Assembly: GCA_017465865.1 (NCBI GenBank)
Contig: JAFTVF010000007.1
Span: 1 to 64,000, forward strand
Reading direction: 5' to 3'
DNA length: 64,000 nucleotides
Source: Clostridia bacterium
GTDB lineage: Bacteria > Bacillota > Clostridia > Christensenellales > Borkfalkiaceae
In this document: piece after piece, positions 52,677 through 60,566 of the stretch
Layout: each line of letters starts with the position of its first letter
Position numbering within the stretch: the first letter of the stretch is position 1
Made by a program: the position numbers and the translations under genes
Notes under the pieces: model-generated
Databases searched by the model: none
Seen by the model: only the letters and a program-made list of their open reading frames with translations
Told to the model about the DNA's origin: nothing

Positions 52677-55115
52677 TCAACGCAATTCCACGCCGAGCTT
52701 GTATTTGAGATTACCCAAAATCTTCTTCACGTACCCGTCCAGCGTTTCGGGTGTGAACGCCTTTTCCGTATTCGCGTCGGGCGTGAACGTGAGCGTAAAC
52801 GCCATACTCTTTTTCCCCTCGGGCACTTGACCGCCGCGGTAGACGTCGAAAAGTTTCGCTTCCGTTACGTATTTACAGGAATGTAACAGCACTTCTTCCA
52901 CTTCCGCGCAGGTGAGCTTTTCGTCCGCAATCAGCGCAAGGTCGCGCTTCACCGCAGGGAATTTCGGTAAGTTTGTATAGCGCACGCCGTCGTCCATATA
53001 TTCTTTCAACGCGCTTACATCCAGCTCGCCGAGGTATACTTTCTTATCCAGACCGAGCGAGAGCGCGATCGCGGGATCAAGCTCACCGAAGCAACCCACT
53101 TCCTTGTTGCCAAACAACACGGTTGCGGATACGCCGGGGTGCAGATAGGGCTTTTCCGCGCGCGCGTACTTGAATTCGAGATGGAACGCGTTTGCAAAAT
53201 GCTCCACCGCGCCTTTCATATCGAAGAAATCGTTTTTTCCGCCCCAGATACCGAGCACGAGATGCTTGCGCTCCTCGGGCTGTTCGCTTGCCGACGTATT
53301 GCGCGGGATATAGGTGTTTGCAACTTCAAACTCTCTACCCTCGTCGTTGCCGCGACGGATATTGCGCACGGCGTTCATGAGCATAGACGGCGCGAGCAGC
53401 GTACGCATGATCGACAGGTCCTCGCTGATGGGATTGAGGATCTTGACCGCGTTTCTTTCGGGCGCGTCCGCAGGCAATTTCAAAAGATCAAGGTCTTTGG
53501 GCGAATAGAACGAATAGTTATACGCTTCCAAGAAACCTTGCGTACGCAGGAGATTTTTCAGGTGCAATTCCTTTTTCTGTTCGTCCGTAAGCCCGCCGCC
53601 CGTAACCTTTGCCGCGTCGAGGAAAGTAGGCGTGATATGCTCGTAGCCGTACATACGGATAATTTCTTCCGCAAGATCGGGATACCCGTCTACGTCGTCG
53701 CGATAACCGGGAATCTCCACGGTCAGCCCGTCGCCGTCGATAACAGGCTTGAAATTCAACCGCTCCAAAATCGCCGTGATCTCCTCGTTCGGCACGACGA
53801 TACCAAGGAGTGCGTTGATTTTTTGGATACTCGCCGTCATCACGCGGGGTTCGAGCGATACCGCGCAAACGTCCTTGCAAAGGTTTGTAACTCTGCCGCA
53901 ATCGAGTTCTTCAATCAGGTGCAACGCGCGAGCCATACCCAACGCGTTGGTGTACGCGTCCACACCCTTTTCAAACCGCGCGGAGGAATCGGAGGACTGA
54001 CCGAGCGCACGTGAGGTCTTTCTTACGCTGTCGCGGGCGAACTTCGCGGATTCGAAGAATACGTTTTTCGTCGTAGTCTTGATCTCGCTGTTCAAGCCAC
54101 CCATGATCCCCGCAAGCGCAACGGGCTTGTCGCCGTCGCAAATCACGAGATTTTCAGGGGTAAGCGAAAATTCTTTTTCGTCGAGCGTAATAATCTTTTC
54201 GCCCATGGTCGCCCGACGAACGATAATCTTTCTGCCGCCGATATCGTCCGCGTCGAACGCGTGCATAGGCTGGCCCATTTCCAGCAATACGAAGTTGGTA
54301 ATATCGACGATGGGCGAGATCGAACGGATCCCCGACAGCGCGAGCCGTTTCCGCATCCACGCAGGGGATACGCCGCCTTTTACGCTTTCCACGTAATGCC
54401 CGACGTAGCGGGGGCAAAGGTCGGGCGCGAGCACTTCCACTTCCACGGGCAACGCGTTCGTTTCGTGCGCCGTGTACGAGAAGTCGGGGTCCTTGAACGG
54501 CTTTTTCAGCACCGCCGCCACTTCGCGCGCGATCCCTAAAATACACTGACAGTCGGGACGGTTTGCCGTGATCGAAATATCGAAAATCCAGTCGTCCAAG
54601 CCCACGATCTTTTTAATATCCTCGCCCACGGGTGCGGATTTTTCAAGATCTAGCAAGCCGTTGACTTCCGCACCGGGATAGAAATCGTCGTTAATGCCGA
54701 GTTCTTCGCCCGAACAGAGCATACCGAACGATTCCACACCGCGCAGTTTACCTTTTTTGATCTTCTTAATCCCGTCGGGGTTCTTTTCGAGCATCGCGGG
54801 GTTGCTTTCCACCACCGTCGAACCGTCCAACGCGCAGGGCGTTTTCATACCCACGTATACGTTGGGCGCGCCCGTAACGATCTGCAAATCCCTGCCGTAT
54901 TCCTCACCGCAATCCACCACGCAGATCTGCATATGATCGCTGTCGGGGTGGGGCGTGAGCGCTTTGACCTCGCCTACCACCACGCGGTTGATCTTCTCGC
55001 CGAGGTATACGAGTTCCTCTACTTCAAAACCGCAAGAAAAGAGCTTTTCCGCAAGCTCCTGTGCGGATACGTCGATATCTACGTAATCTTTTAACCAACT
55101 TAAAGGTGCTTTCAT
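52677..55115 (-). CDS. pheT: Phenylalanine-tRNA ligase beta subunit
   Basis: Known role: with PheS forms the tetrameric synthetase charging tRNA-Phe. The 812-residue protein has the N-terminal tRNA-binding EMAP fold (VVGEVKALTPHPDSDHMQIC), B3/B4 editing domain (ISPIVDITNFVLLEMGQPMHAFD), B5, and the C-terminal ferredoxin-like anticodon domain (FPAVKRDLALIADE). Full length. It starts 14 bases after pheS under T-box control. Confidence 0.96.
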   Translation of the reverse strand: MKAPLSWLKDYVDIDVSAQELAEKLFSCGFEVEELVYLGEKINRVVVGEVKALTPHPDSDHMQICVVDCGEEYGRDLQIVTGAPNVYVGMKTPCALDGSTVVESNPAMLEKNPDGIKKIKKGKLRGVESFGMLCSGEELGINDDFYPGAEVNGLLDLEKSAPVGEDIKKIVGLDDWIFDISITANRPDCQCILGIAREVAAVLKKPFKDPDFSYTAHETNALPVEVEVLAPDLCPRYVGHYVESVKGGVSPAWMRKRLALSGIRSISPIVDITNFVLLEMGQPMHAFDADDIGGRKIIVRRATMGEKIITLDEKEFSLTPENLVICDGDKPVALAGIMGGLNSEIKTTTKNVFFESAKFARDSVRKTSRALGQSSDSSARFEKGVDAYTNALGMARALHLIEELDCGRVTNLCKDVCAVSLEPRVMTASIQKINALLGIVVPNEEITAILERLNFKPVIDGDGLTVEIPGYRDDVDGYPDLAEEIIRMYGYEHITPTFLDAAKVTGGGLTDEQKKELHLKNLLRTQGFLEAYNYSFYSPKDLDLLKLPADAPERNAVKILNPISEDLSIMRTLLAPSMLMNAVRNIRRGNDEGREFEVANTYIPRNTSASEQPEERKHLVLGIWGGKNDFFDMKGAVEHFANAFHLEFKYARAEKPYLHPGVSATVLFGNKEVGCFGELDPAIALSLGLDKKVYLGELDVSALKEYMDDGVRYTNLPKFPAVKRDLALIADEKLTCAEVEEVLLHSCKYVTEAKLFDVYRGGQVPEGKKSMAFTLTFTPDANTEKAFTPETLDGYVKKILGNLKYKLGVELR

Positions 55116-55129
55116 TGTCTATGCCCTCC

Positions 55130-56143
55130 TCAATCTTCGAACTGTTCCAAGAACCGCGTATCGTTCTCGAACAGAGTTTTGATATTGTTCACGCCGTATT
55201 TGAGCATGGCGATACGCTCGATACCCATACCGAACGCAAAGCCCGTGTACTCGTCGGGGTCTACGCCGCAGTTTTCGAGCACGCGGCGGTTGACCATGCC
55301 TGCGCCGAGCACTTCGATCCAGCCCGTGCCCTTACACAGCCGACAGCCCTTGCCGCCGCATTCCGAACAGCTGAGGTCTACCTCTACGCTCGGTTCGGTG
55401 AACGGGAAATACGAGGGGCGCAACCGTACTTTCGTAGACGAAGTGAACATTTTCCGCGCAAACTCCGCAAGCATACCCTGCAAGTCGCAGAGCGTAATGC
55501 CTTTATCCACGACAAGTCCCTCCATTTGGTGGAACATAGGCGAATGGGTCGCGTCGTCGTCGCTGCGGAATACCCTGCCCGGGGAAAGGATCTTAATGGG
55601 CGGCGCGTTCCGTTCCATAACGCGGATCTGCCCTGCCGAGGTCTGCGTGCGGAGCAACAAATTTTCCGCGAGATAGAAAGTATCCTGCATATCGCGCGCG
55701 GGGTGATCTTTCGGCGTGTTCAGCGCCGTGAAGTTATAGTAATCGGTTTCGATTTCAGGGCCTTCGAATACCTTAAAGCCCATGCCCGCAAAGATATCGA
55801 TCAGCTCGTTTTTGACGAGCGTGATGGGGTGCAACGCGCCCGATTTATAGCTTCTGCCCGGCATCGTGATATCGATACGCTCTTTGGCGTATTTCTTTTC
55901 CATTTCCATTTGTTTCGCGATAACGCTACGCGCCTCGAACCGTTCTTCCATCGCCTGTTTGAACTCGTTTACGATCTTACCGAACGCGGGCTTGTCCTCT
56001 TTGGGAATATCTTTCATACCCGCCATAATGCCTTTGAGCGCGGTTTGGAATTTTACCTTTACCTCGTAAACCTCTCTGCCCGTTTGCGTTTGTTCAAGCG
56101 CAGTTTCTATCTCCGCGCGCAACGCCTCGATTTTTTCTTTCAT
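55130..56143 (-). CDS. pheS: Phenylalanine-tRNA ligase alpha subunit
   Basis: Class II synthetase catalytic subunit. The 337-residue protein has an N-terminal coiled coil, [19 protein letters not shown] (motif 1 region), [47 protein letters not shown] (motif 2) and [14 protein letters not shown] (motif 3). The start at 56143 ([11 protein letters not shown]) has AAGGAG at good spacing; the upstream in-frame part lies within the T-box terminator. Confidence 0.96.
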   Translation of the reverse strand: MKEKIEALRAEIETALEQTQTGREVYEVKVKFQTALKGIMAGMKDIPKEDKPAFGKIVNEFKQAMEERFEARSVIAKQMEMEKKYAKERIDITMPGRSYKSGALHPITLVKNELIDIFAGMGFKVFEGPEIETDYYNFTALNTPKDHPARDMQDTFYLAENLLLRTQTSAGQIRVMERNAPPIKILSPGRVFRSDDDATHSPMFHQMEGLVVDKGITLCDLQGMLAEFARKMFTSSTKVRLRPSYFPFTEPSVEVDLSCSECGGKGCRLCKGTGWIEVLGAGMVNRRVLENCGVDPDEYTGFAFGMGIERIAMLKYGVNNIKTLFENDTRFLEQFED

Positions 56144-56167
56144 TGCAATTCTCCTTGTGTTATTTTC

Positions 56168-56436
56168 AAAAAACAACGCCCTGCGAACTTACCGTTCGCA
56201 GGGCGATAAAATTACCGCTGTACCACCTACGTTCATACGGCGTTTGCCGTACCTTCATTCGCGCGTAACGCCGCGCCGTGCGTTCCTCCCTACCCTTGCC
56301 CGTGCAAGCTCAAAAGGACGGCTCCAAAGTGAAACGGTCGGTTTTCTCCGCCCTGCGCGGCTTTCAGCCCATGTCCACGCTCTCTTTCAAGGCGGCGTTT
56401 TGAAAACGCCTGCTTTTTCATCGCCTTTATAAAATT
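56168..56436 (-). promoter_or_regulatory. T-box riboswitch leader of pheST (tRNA-Phe responsive)
   Basis: The minus strand carries a typical T-box leader: AGGCGATGAAAAAG opening, stem I, and a T-box sequence AGGTGGTACAGCGG (56215-56228). A strong terminator follows: 13-base arms (56177-56205) and six T residues at 56168-56173. The likely specifier is TTC (Phe) at 56331-56333, in CGTTTCACTTTGGAG just before the stem III region. Known mechanism: uncharged tRNA-Phe pairs with specifier and T-box to form the antiterminator, so pheST is expressed when phenylalanyl-tRNA is short. Confidence 0.92.
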
Positions 56437-56446
56437 TTTATTTTGC

Positions 56447-57085
56447 TTATTTCTGCTTTAACAGATCTCGGATCTCTTCCAAAAGCCGCGTGTTTGCCGT
56501 TGCTTTTTCTTCCGTGATACGCGCCTCTGCCGCCGCTTTTTCCGCCGCGATACGGTCTTCTTCCGCTTTCTTGGCTTTCGCTTCCGCTACTTTCCGTTCA
56601 TAAGCCGCTTGCGCTTCTTGTCTGGTGCATTTCAATTCCTTGCGGAGCTTGTAGATCTCTTTTTTCTGTTCGAAACCCATCTCCTCGACCGCCTTTTCGC
56701 GTGCCGCCGCGATGTTGTTCATCGTTCTCACGATCGCAAACAACACGAACGCGATCAAAAGGAAATTGATGATCGAGCTGATAAACGCGCCCCAATCGAT
56801 ATAAATCGACGACGCAAGATCGATTTCTTGGGTTACAACGCCGTCCACCGTCTTATACGCAGGCGAGAGCATCGTGATCGCGCCCGTCAAGCCGTCTTTG
56901 CCGAGTATAAGCGCCAACAGCCAGTTGATGATGGGTTTGAGGATATAGTTACTCAAACCGTTGACGATGCCCGTAAACGCACCGCCGACGATAACGCCGA
57001 CAGCCATATCCAAAACGTTGCCGCGGGTGATGAATTTTTTGAATTCACCGAAGAACTTCTTGATACCTCTGACTTTCTTTTCCAT
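56447..57085 (-). CDS. mscL: Large-conductance mechanosensitive channel MscL, extended C-terminus
   Basis: Known role: osmotic emergency valve opened by membrane tension. The 212-residue protein has the family N-terminus FKKFITRGNVLDMAVGVIVGGAFTGIVNGL (TM1 about 20-45) and TM2 (about 103-125, WGAFISSIINFLLIAFVLFAIV). It ends in the usual TRLLEEIRDLLKQK. Between TM2 and that tail lies a charged Lys/Glu/Ala helix of about 60 residues (KEIYKLRKELKCTRQEAQ onward), making it longer than the usual 130-150. The start at 57085 has GGAAG six bases upstream; the 47-residue upstream extension covers the promoter and is rejected. Confidence 0.9.
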   Translation of the reverse strand: MEKKVRGIKKFFGEFKKFITRGNVLDMAVGVIVGGAFTGIVNGLSNYILKPIINWLLALILGKDGLTGAITMLSPAYKTVDGVVTQEIDLASSIYIDWGAFISSIINFLLIAFVLFAIVRTMNNIAAAREKAVEEMGFEQKKEIYKLRKELKCTRQEAQAAYERKVAEAKAKKAEEDRIAAEKAAAEARITEEKATANTRLLEEIRDLLKQK

Positions 57086-57140
57086 GAAAATCTTCCTCTT
57101 TTGCTTTTTACCGTCCGTATCCGAACGGTTTATCGTATTT

Positions 57141-57169
57141 ATTATACACGCACGCGCGGGTTTTGTCAA
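57141..57169 (-). promoter_or_regulatory. Full-consensus sigma-A promoter for mscL
   Basis: Minus-strand TTGACA (57164-57169), 17-base spacer, TATAAT (57141-57146), 56 bases before the mscL ATG. Confidence 0.88.
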
Positions 57170-57170
57170 C

Positions 57171-57190
57171 AAAAAACGCACCGAACGTGC
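57171..57190 (-). terminator. Short terminator upstream of the mscL promoter
   Basis: GCAC/GTGC stem (57178-57181, 57187-57190) with a five-base loop, followed on the minus strand by G and six T residues. It probably ends the nth-orf78-orf77 transcript. The stem is short, so efficiency is uncertain. Confidence 0.5.
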
Positions 57191-57228
57191 ATTTTTGACG
57201 GTTTCAGTGCGATTTTTCTTTTCCATAA

Positions 57229-57462
57229 TTACATTTTCAAGGAAGAATTTCCGTTTCCTTCCGATTTTTTCATGAGCTGATACGTTTTCTCCATATCCTC
57301 TCCTACTTCGCGCATCAGCCGCGAAAGCTCCCCCTCCGTTTCTCTGCGCTGTGCCGCCTCGCGCCCCTCGGCATATTCGCGGAGCAGGGTCTTTTCCAGA
57401 TAATACGCGTCCTTTAAGCTATCGTATTCGTTGAGCGTTATTTCCCGTTTTTCCAGCTTCAT
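57229..57462 (-). CDS. Small coiled-coil protein, possibly spore-coat CotF-like
   Basis: A 77-residue, strongly helical, charged protein starting MKLEKREITLNEYDSLKDAY, then LEKTLLREYAEG, and ending in a Ser/Asn-rich tail. The opening reminds me of small CotF/spore-coat-like proteins of Clostridia, but I cannot confirm this. GAGGGG precedes the ATG at 57462, which overlaps the previous gene's stop (ATGA). Confidence 0.65.
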   Translation of the reverse strand: MKLEKREITLNEYDSLKDAYYLEKTLLREYAEGREAAQRRETEGELSRLMREVGEDMEKTYQLMKKSEGNGNSSLKM

Positions 57463-57695
57463 TGCGCGTTCCCCTCCTCTTTGCCGCTGTTTTTGCATTT
57501 GCCCGTCGCCAACACTTCCAGCGTTTTTTTTCGCTCGGCGTGGCGCATAGATAGCTCTTCCATTTCCTTGGCGAGCGCGGTGTCGATGAGCAGCCGCGAA
57601 TAGATCTTCGTTTTCTTTTCCGCTAAGTCCTCCAAGCCGTAAAGCGCGGAAAGGAGTTTCTTTTCTTCTTGCTCGTTGATTTGCGTTTTTTGCAT
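57459..57695 (-). CDS. Small hypothetical helical protein
   Basis: A 78-residue charged helical protein (MQKTQINEQEEKKLLSALYG, LIDTALAKEMEELSMRHAERKKTLEVL). No family recognised. Translationally coupled to the next small gene by a four-base overlap, so the two probably act together; both may relate to spore or envelope assembly (weak inference). Its ribosome site GGGGG lies inside a hairpin (57703-57734). Confidence 0.65.
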   Translation of the reverse strand: MQKTQINEQEEKKLLSALYGLEDLAEKKTKIYSRLLIDTALAKEMEELSMRHAERKKTLEVLATGKCKNSGKEEGNAQ

Positions 57696-57702
57696 AAAAT
57701 TA

Positions 57703-57734
57703 CCCCCGTAGCCGCAGTATGCGGACTTCGGGGG
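57703..57734 (-). promoter_or_regulatory. Hairpin covering the ribosome-binding site of the 78-residue ORF
   Basis: CCCCCG (57703-57708) pairs with CGGGGG (57729-57734), with an inner CCGCA/TGCGG stem (57712-57716, 57720-57724). On the minus strand the 3' arm contains GGGGG, the Shine-Dalgarno seven bases before the ATG at 57695, so folding would hide it. No T run follows on the minus strand. On the plus strand a short T run does. Confidence 0.5.
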
Positions 57735-57749
57735 CGTTTTATACCCGTG

Positions 57750-58385
57750 TTATTTCTCGTTTTTTTTGCCGTAATCGCAAAATTGCCGCAAGGTGCAATT
57801 CCCGCAATCGGGGCGCTGGGAATGGCAAACCTTTCTGCCGTGCCAGATCAGCCAGTGGTGCGCTTTCGACCAATCCTCTTTCGGGATCGCTTTATTCAAG
57901 CCCGCTTCCACTTTCAAGGGCGTATCGCCTTTGGCAAGCCCCAGCCGATTGCTCACGCGGAACACGTGCGTATCCACCGCGATCGCGTCCCCGCCGAACG
58001 CCACCGAGTACACGACGTTCGCCGTCTTTTTGCCTACGCCTGCAAGACTCATCAGCTCTTCCACCGTTTCGGGGACTTTCCCGCCGAATTTATCGAGAAT
58101 ATCGTGCGAAGCGGACAGGATATGCTCCGCTTTCATACGGTAAAACCCGCAGGAAAAAATATACTTTTCCAGCTCGGTTTGGGTAAGCGTTATCATTGCC
58201 TGCGGCGTGGAATACCGCTCGAACAGTTTTTCCGTTACCTTGTTCACGCGCTCGTCCGTGCACTGCGCGGATAAGATTACCGCAACGAGAAGCTCGTACG
58301 GGGTCGTATACCGCAGCGCGGGCTTTGCATCGGGATACAGGCGTTCAAGTTCGTGAAGCGCCGCTTTTTTATCGATCGTTTTCAT
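57750..58385 (-). CDS. nth: Endonuclease III (DNA glycosylase/AP lyase)
   Basis: Known role: base-excision repair of oxidised pyrimidines. The 211-residue protein has ELLVAVILSAQCTDERVN, the helix-hairpin-helix LAGVGKKTANVV with catalytic Lys, catalytic Asp in AIAVDTHVFRVSNRLGL, and the [4Fe-4S] cysteines (C-x6-C-x2-C-x5-C in HGRKVCHSQRPDCGNCTLRQFC). The start at 58385 aligns with the family N-terminus. There is no Shine-Dalgarno; a promoter -10 box ends six bases before the ATG. Confidence 0.95.
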   Translation of the reverse strand: MKTIDKKAALHELERLYPDAKPALRYTTPYELLVAVILSAQCTDERVNKVTEKLFERYSTPQAMITLTQTELEKYIFSCGFYRMKAEHILSASHDILDKFGGKVPETVEELMSLAGVGKKTANVVYSVAFGGDAIAVDTHVFRVSNRLGLAKGDTPLKVEAGLNKAIPKEDWSKAHHWLIWHGRKVCHSQRPDCGNCTLRQFCDYGKKNEK

Positions 58386-58391
58386 ACGTTG

Positions 58392-58420
58392 ATTATAGCA
58401 CACTTGCGCATATTTTGCAA
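58392..58420 (-). promoter_or_regulatory. Sigma-A promoter directly abutting nth (leaderless transcript predicted)
   Basis: Minus-strand TTGCAA (58415-58420), 17-base spacer, TATAAT (58392-58397), then only CAACGT before the ATG at 58385. Transcription would begin at or next to the A of the start codon. Confidence 0.7.
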
Positions 58421-58466
58421 TCTCTTTTCTTGAATTTTTCACCTCCTTTCTCGTTTTTATACCCGT

Positions 58467-58727
58467 TTATAGCCGATACGGCGTTACCGACATACGGCCG
58501 CCTATATAATCTATTTTATAAAAACCCTTAAACGAGGAATACCGACCCGTTTTGAGTATTGCCTGCGCCCGAATAAACGAACGGGCGTCGAACCGCACGC
58601 ACAGTCCGCAACCGATCTTCGCTTCTTTCGGCGTAGGCACGGTCGTTGCCGATACCCCGTATTTTTGCAAACGCTCCGCATAGTCCAGGCTTTGCGCCCG
58701 AGCGCGGAACACCGCTAATATCATCAT
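58467..58727 (-). CDS. DUF3343 family protein (putative Se/S carrier-like)
   Basis: An 86-residue protein with a ferredoxin-like strand-helix pattern: ILAVFRARAQSLDYAERLQKYG, TTVPTPKEAKIGCGLCVRF, and YSSFKGFYKID. The TPxxxxxGCG block and size fit DUF3343, a family often beside cysteine-desulfurase-like and selenium genes and suggested to carry sulfur or selenium on the conserved Cys. The divergent desulfurase-like gene 64 bases away supports that context. Starts at tandem ATG codons (58727); AGGAGG is 10 bases upstream. Confidence 0.75.
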   Translation of the reverse strand: MMILAVFRARAQSLDYAERLQKYGVSATTVPTPKEAKIGCGLCVRFDARSFIRAQAILKTGRYSSFKGFYKIDYIGGRMSVTPYRL

Positions 58728-58791
58728 GGCATACGCGCCTCCTTTTCGGAATACTATATCTTATGAATTTCCTAAAATGAGAGGTGCATTT

Positions 58792-59910
58792 ATGATCTAT
58801 TTCGACAACGCCGCAACGGGCGGCAGAAAACCCGACCAAGTACTCACCGCCGTTTCTTCCGCAGTCAAAGTCTGCGCCAACCCCGGGCGGGGCGGGCATA
58901 AGCTCGCGATCGCGTGCGCAAATCTCGTGCAGAGCTGTCGGAACGCGCTGAATACTTTTTTCGGCGGGTACGGCTACGACCGCGTAGTATTCACGAAAAA
59001 TTGCACCGAAGCGCTGAATACGGCGATCTTCGGCACCCTCAAACGGGGCGACCACGCGATCGCTACCTGTATGGAGCACAATTCCGTGCTCCGTCCCCTC
59101 GAACAGCTGAAACAACAAGGCGTGATCACCTACGATATTTGCCCTTTAAAAAACGGGAATATCCACGCGGAGGATATCCGCGCCCTGCTAAAACCGAATA
59201 CCCGCATGGTGCTCGTAACGACGGCTTCCAACGTAACGGGCGCGATCCCCGATCTCAAAAAAATCCGCGCGGCGATCCCGAAAGAGGCGCTGTTTTTGTG
59301 CGACGGCGCGCAGGGCTGCGGGCATATCGATTTGAATATGTCGGAAATCGGTATCGACTTCCTCACCGTCGCGGGACACAAGGGCATGCTGGGCATACAG
59401 GGCAGCGGCGCTCTCCTATTCTCCGAACGGGTAAACCCGACCCCGCTTACCTACGGCGGAACGGGGTCTATGAGCATCTCCCTCGATATGCCCGATTTTT
59501 ACCCCGACGGTTTGGAAGCGGGCACGCTTGCCCTGCCTGCGATCGTATCTTTACTCGAAGGCACTCGTTATCTTACCTTTCAAGGCAAACATATTGCAGA
59601 GAAAAATCTGGAATTGAGTGAATATTTTTTGAACGGTTTACCCAAAACCGCGGATTACACGGCGTACTCGAAAGCGAACCCCTGCGGGATCGTTGCGTTT
59701 TCGCACAAACAGTTGCAATCGGAATATATCGCGGATATCCTTTCCACGAAATACTCGATCGCCGTGCGCGGTGGCTTACACTGCGCGCCGCTGATGCACG
59801 AGGCGCTCGGCACGCTCGACAACGGCTTGGTCCGCGTTTCGTTCTCGCATTTCAACTCCGAACGCGAAATCGACAAACTTTTGACGGCGCTACGAGAAAT
59901 GAACGCGTAG
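58792..59910 (+). CDS. Class V aminotransferase, cysteine-desulfurase family (EF2568/CsdB type)
   Basis: Known family: PLP enzymes that release sulfur or selenium from cysteine or selenocysteine. The 372-residue protein starts MIYFDNAATGGRKPDQVL and has FTKNCTEALNTAI, CMEHNSVLRPL, LCDGAQGCGHI (PLP Asp), VAGHKGMLGIQGSG (Schiff-base Lys) and the active-site Cys in VRGGLHCAPLMHEALGT. The last block is typical of the EF2568-type group rather than IscS/SufS. The ATG at 58792 has GAGAGG upstream; the earlier in-frame Met is rejected. No scaffold (sufU/iscU) or selD gene is near. Divergent from DUF3343 and convergent with the next small gene. Confidence 0.9.
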   Translation: MIYFDNAATGGRKPDQVLTAVSSAVKVCANPGRGGHKLAIACANLVQSCRNALNTFFGGYGYDRVVFTKNCTEALNTAIFGTLKRGDHAIATCMEHNSVLRPLEQLKQQGVITYDICPLKNGNIHAEDIRALLKPNTRMVLVTTASNVTGAIPDLKKIRAAIPKEALFLCDGAQGCGHIDLNMSEIGIDFLTVAGHKGMLGIQGSGALLFSERVNPTPLTYGGTGSMSISLDMPDFYPDGLEAGTLALPAIVSLLEGTRYLTFQGKHIAEKNLELSEYFLNGLPKTADYTAYSKANPCGIVAFSHKQLQSEYIADILSTKYSIAVRGGLHCAPLMHEALGTLDNGLVRVSFSHFNSEREIDKLLTALREMNA

Positions 59911-59911
59911 C

Positions 59912-60193
59912 TTAAATCTTTTTCAATCTTTCGACGACGGCGCGAAGTCTTTTACGCTGTTGGCTATCGAGCATGGGCGCGAAGCTGTTATAAAACTGAT
60001 CGATCTCCTCGTTCGAGAGCGTACCCGCGCGTTTGTTTTTTTCGGCTTCGGCAAGGATACCGCGCAGCATATCCGCGTTGCTCTTGCCGTTGTAAGCCGA
60101 AGCGATCTTCTTCGTCAGCTCCTCTGCCGCCACGCCCGTTTTCTCCGCTTCCGCAGACGGCGTTTGCCGAGAATAGTCCTTAAAACTTTTCAT
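59912..60193 (-). CDS. Small conserved-looking helical protein
   Basis: A 93-residue protein: MKSFKDYSRQTPSAEAEKTG, then NADMLRGILAEAEKNKRAGTL, EEIDQFYNSFAPMLDSQQRKRLRAVVERL. No family named with confidence; it is predicted soluble and helical. GGAGG stands five bases before the ATG. It is divergent from the 98-residue ORF at 60270, and the two may be functionally paired. Confidence 0.7.
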   Translation of the reverse strand: MKSFKDYSRQTPSAEAEKTGVAAEELTKKIASAYNGKSNADMLRGILAEAEKNKRAGTLSNEEIDQFYNSFAPMLDSQQRKRLRAVVERLKKI

Positions 60194-60209
60194 AACTACC
60201 TCCGAAAAA

Positions 60210-60238
60210 ATGATAGTATATAGTATTCCGTCCGTCAA
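60210..60238 (-). promoter_or_regulatory. Possible sigma-A promoter for the 93-residue ORF
   Basis: Minus-strand TTGACG (60233-60238), 17-base spacer, TATCAT (60210-60215), followed by a T-rich leader and GGAGG. Confidence 0.5.
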
Positions 60239-60269
60239 TTTTCGGCTACTTCCCCGCATATAGTGTAGT

Positions 60270-60566
60270 ATGGAAATTTTAATGCTCGTGCTTTTTTATT
60301 ACCTGTCGCAAAACCCCGACTTCGCGAAAAGCGTACAGCCGCTCATGAGCCAGATCAAGGATTCTCAGCAAATGCTGTCGTTTTTGAACGACCTTTCGAA
60401 ATTCTCCGAAACGTTCAGCACGTTCAAGGAAGAAAAGAAAACGGAAAAAGAAGAAAACAAGAAATCCGAACCGAAAAAGGACGAAAAAGATCCGCAATCC
60501 CCGACTACGGGAATTGCGGACGAATTCATACAAAATATTTTAGACAGTTATCTTAAAAAACGCTGA
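60270..60566 (+). CDS. Small hypothetical protein, hydrophobic start and highly charged C-terminal half
   Basis: A 98-residue protein with a short hydrophobic start (MEILMLVLFYYLSQNPDFAK), a helical middle (SQIKDSQQMLSFLNDLSKFS), a Lys/Glu-rich linker of about 25 residues and a final helix (EFIQNILDSYLKKR). Family not recognised. No strong Shine-Dalgarno precedes the ATG at 60270; a TATAGT box five bases upstream could make it leaderless, or the Met at codon 5 may be used. Its stop abuts the stop of the convergent SDR gene. Confidence 0.6.
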   Translation: MEILMLVLFYYLSQNPDFAKSVQPLMSQIKDSQQMLSFLNDLSKFSETFSTFKEEKKTEKEENKKSEPKKDEKDPQSPTTGIADEFIQNILDSYLKKR

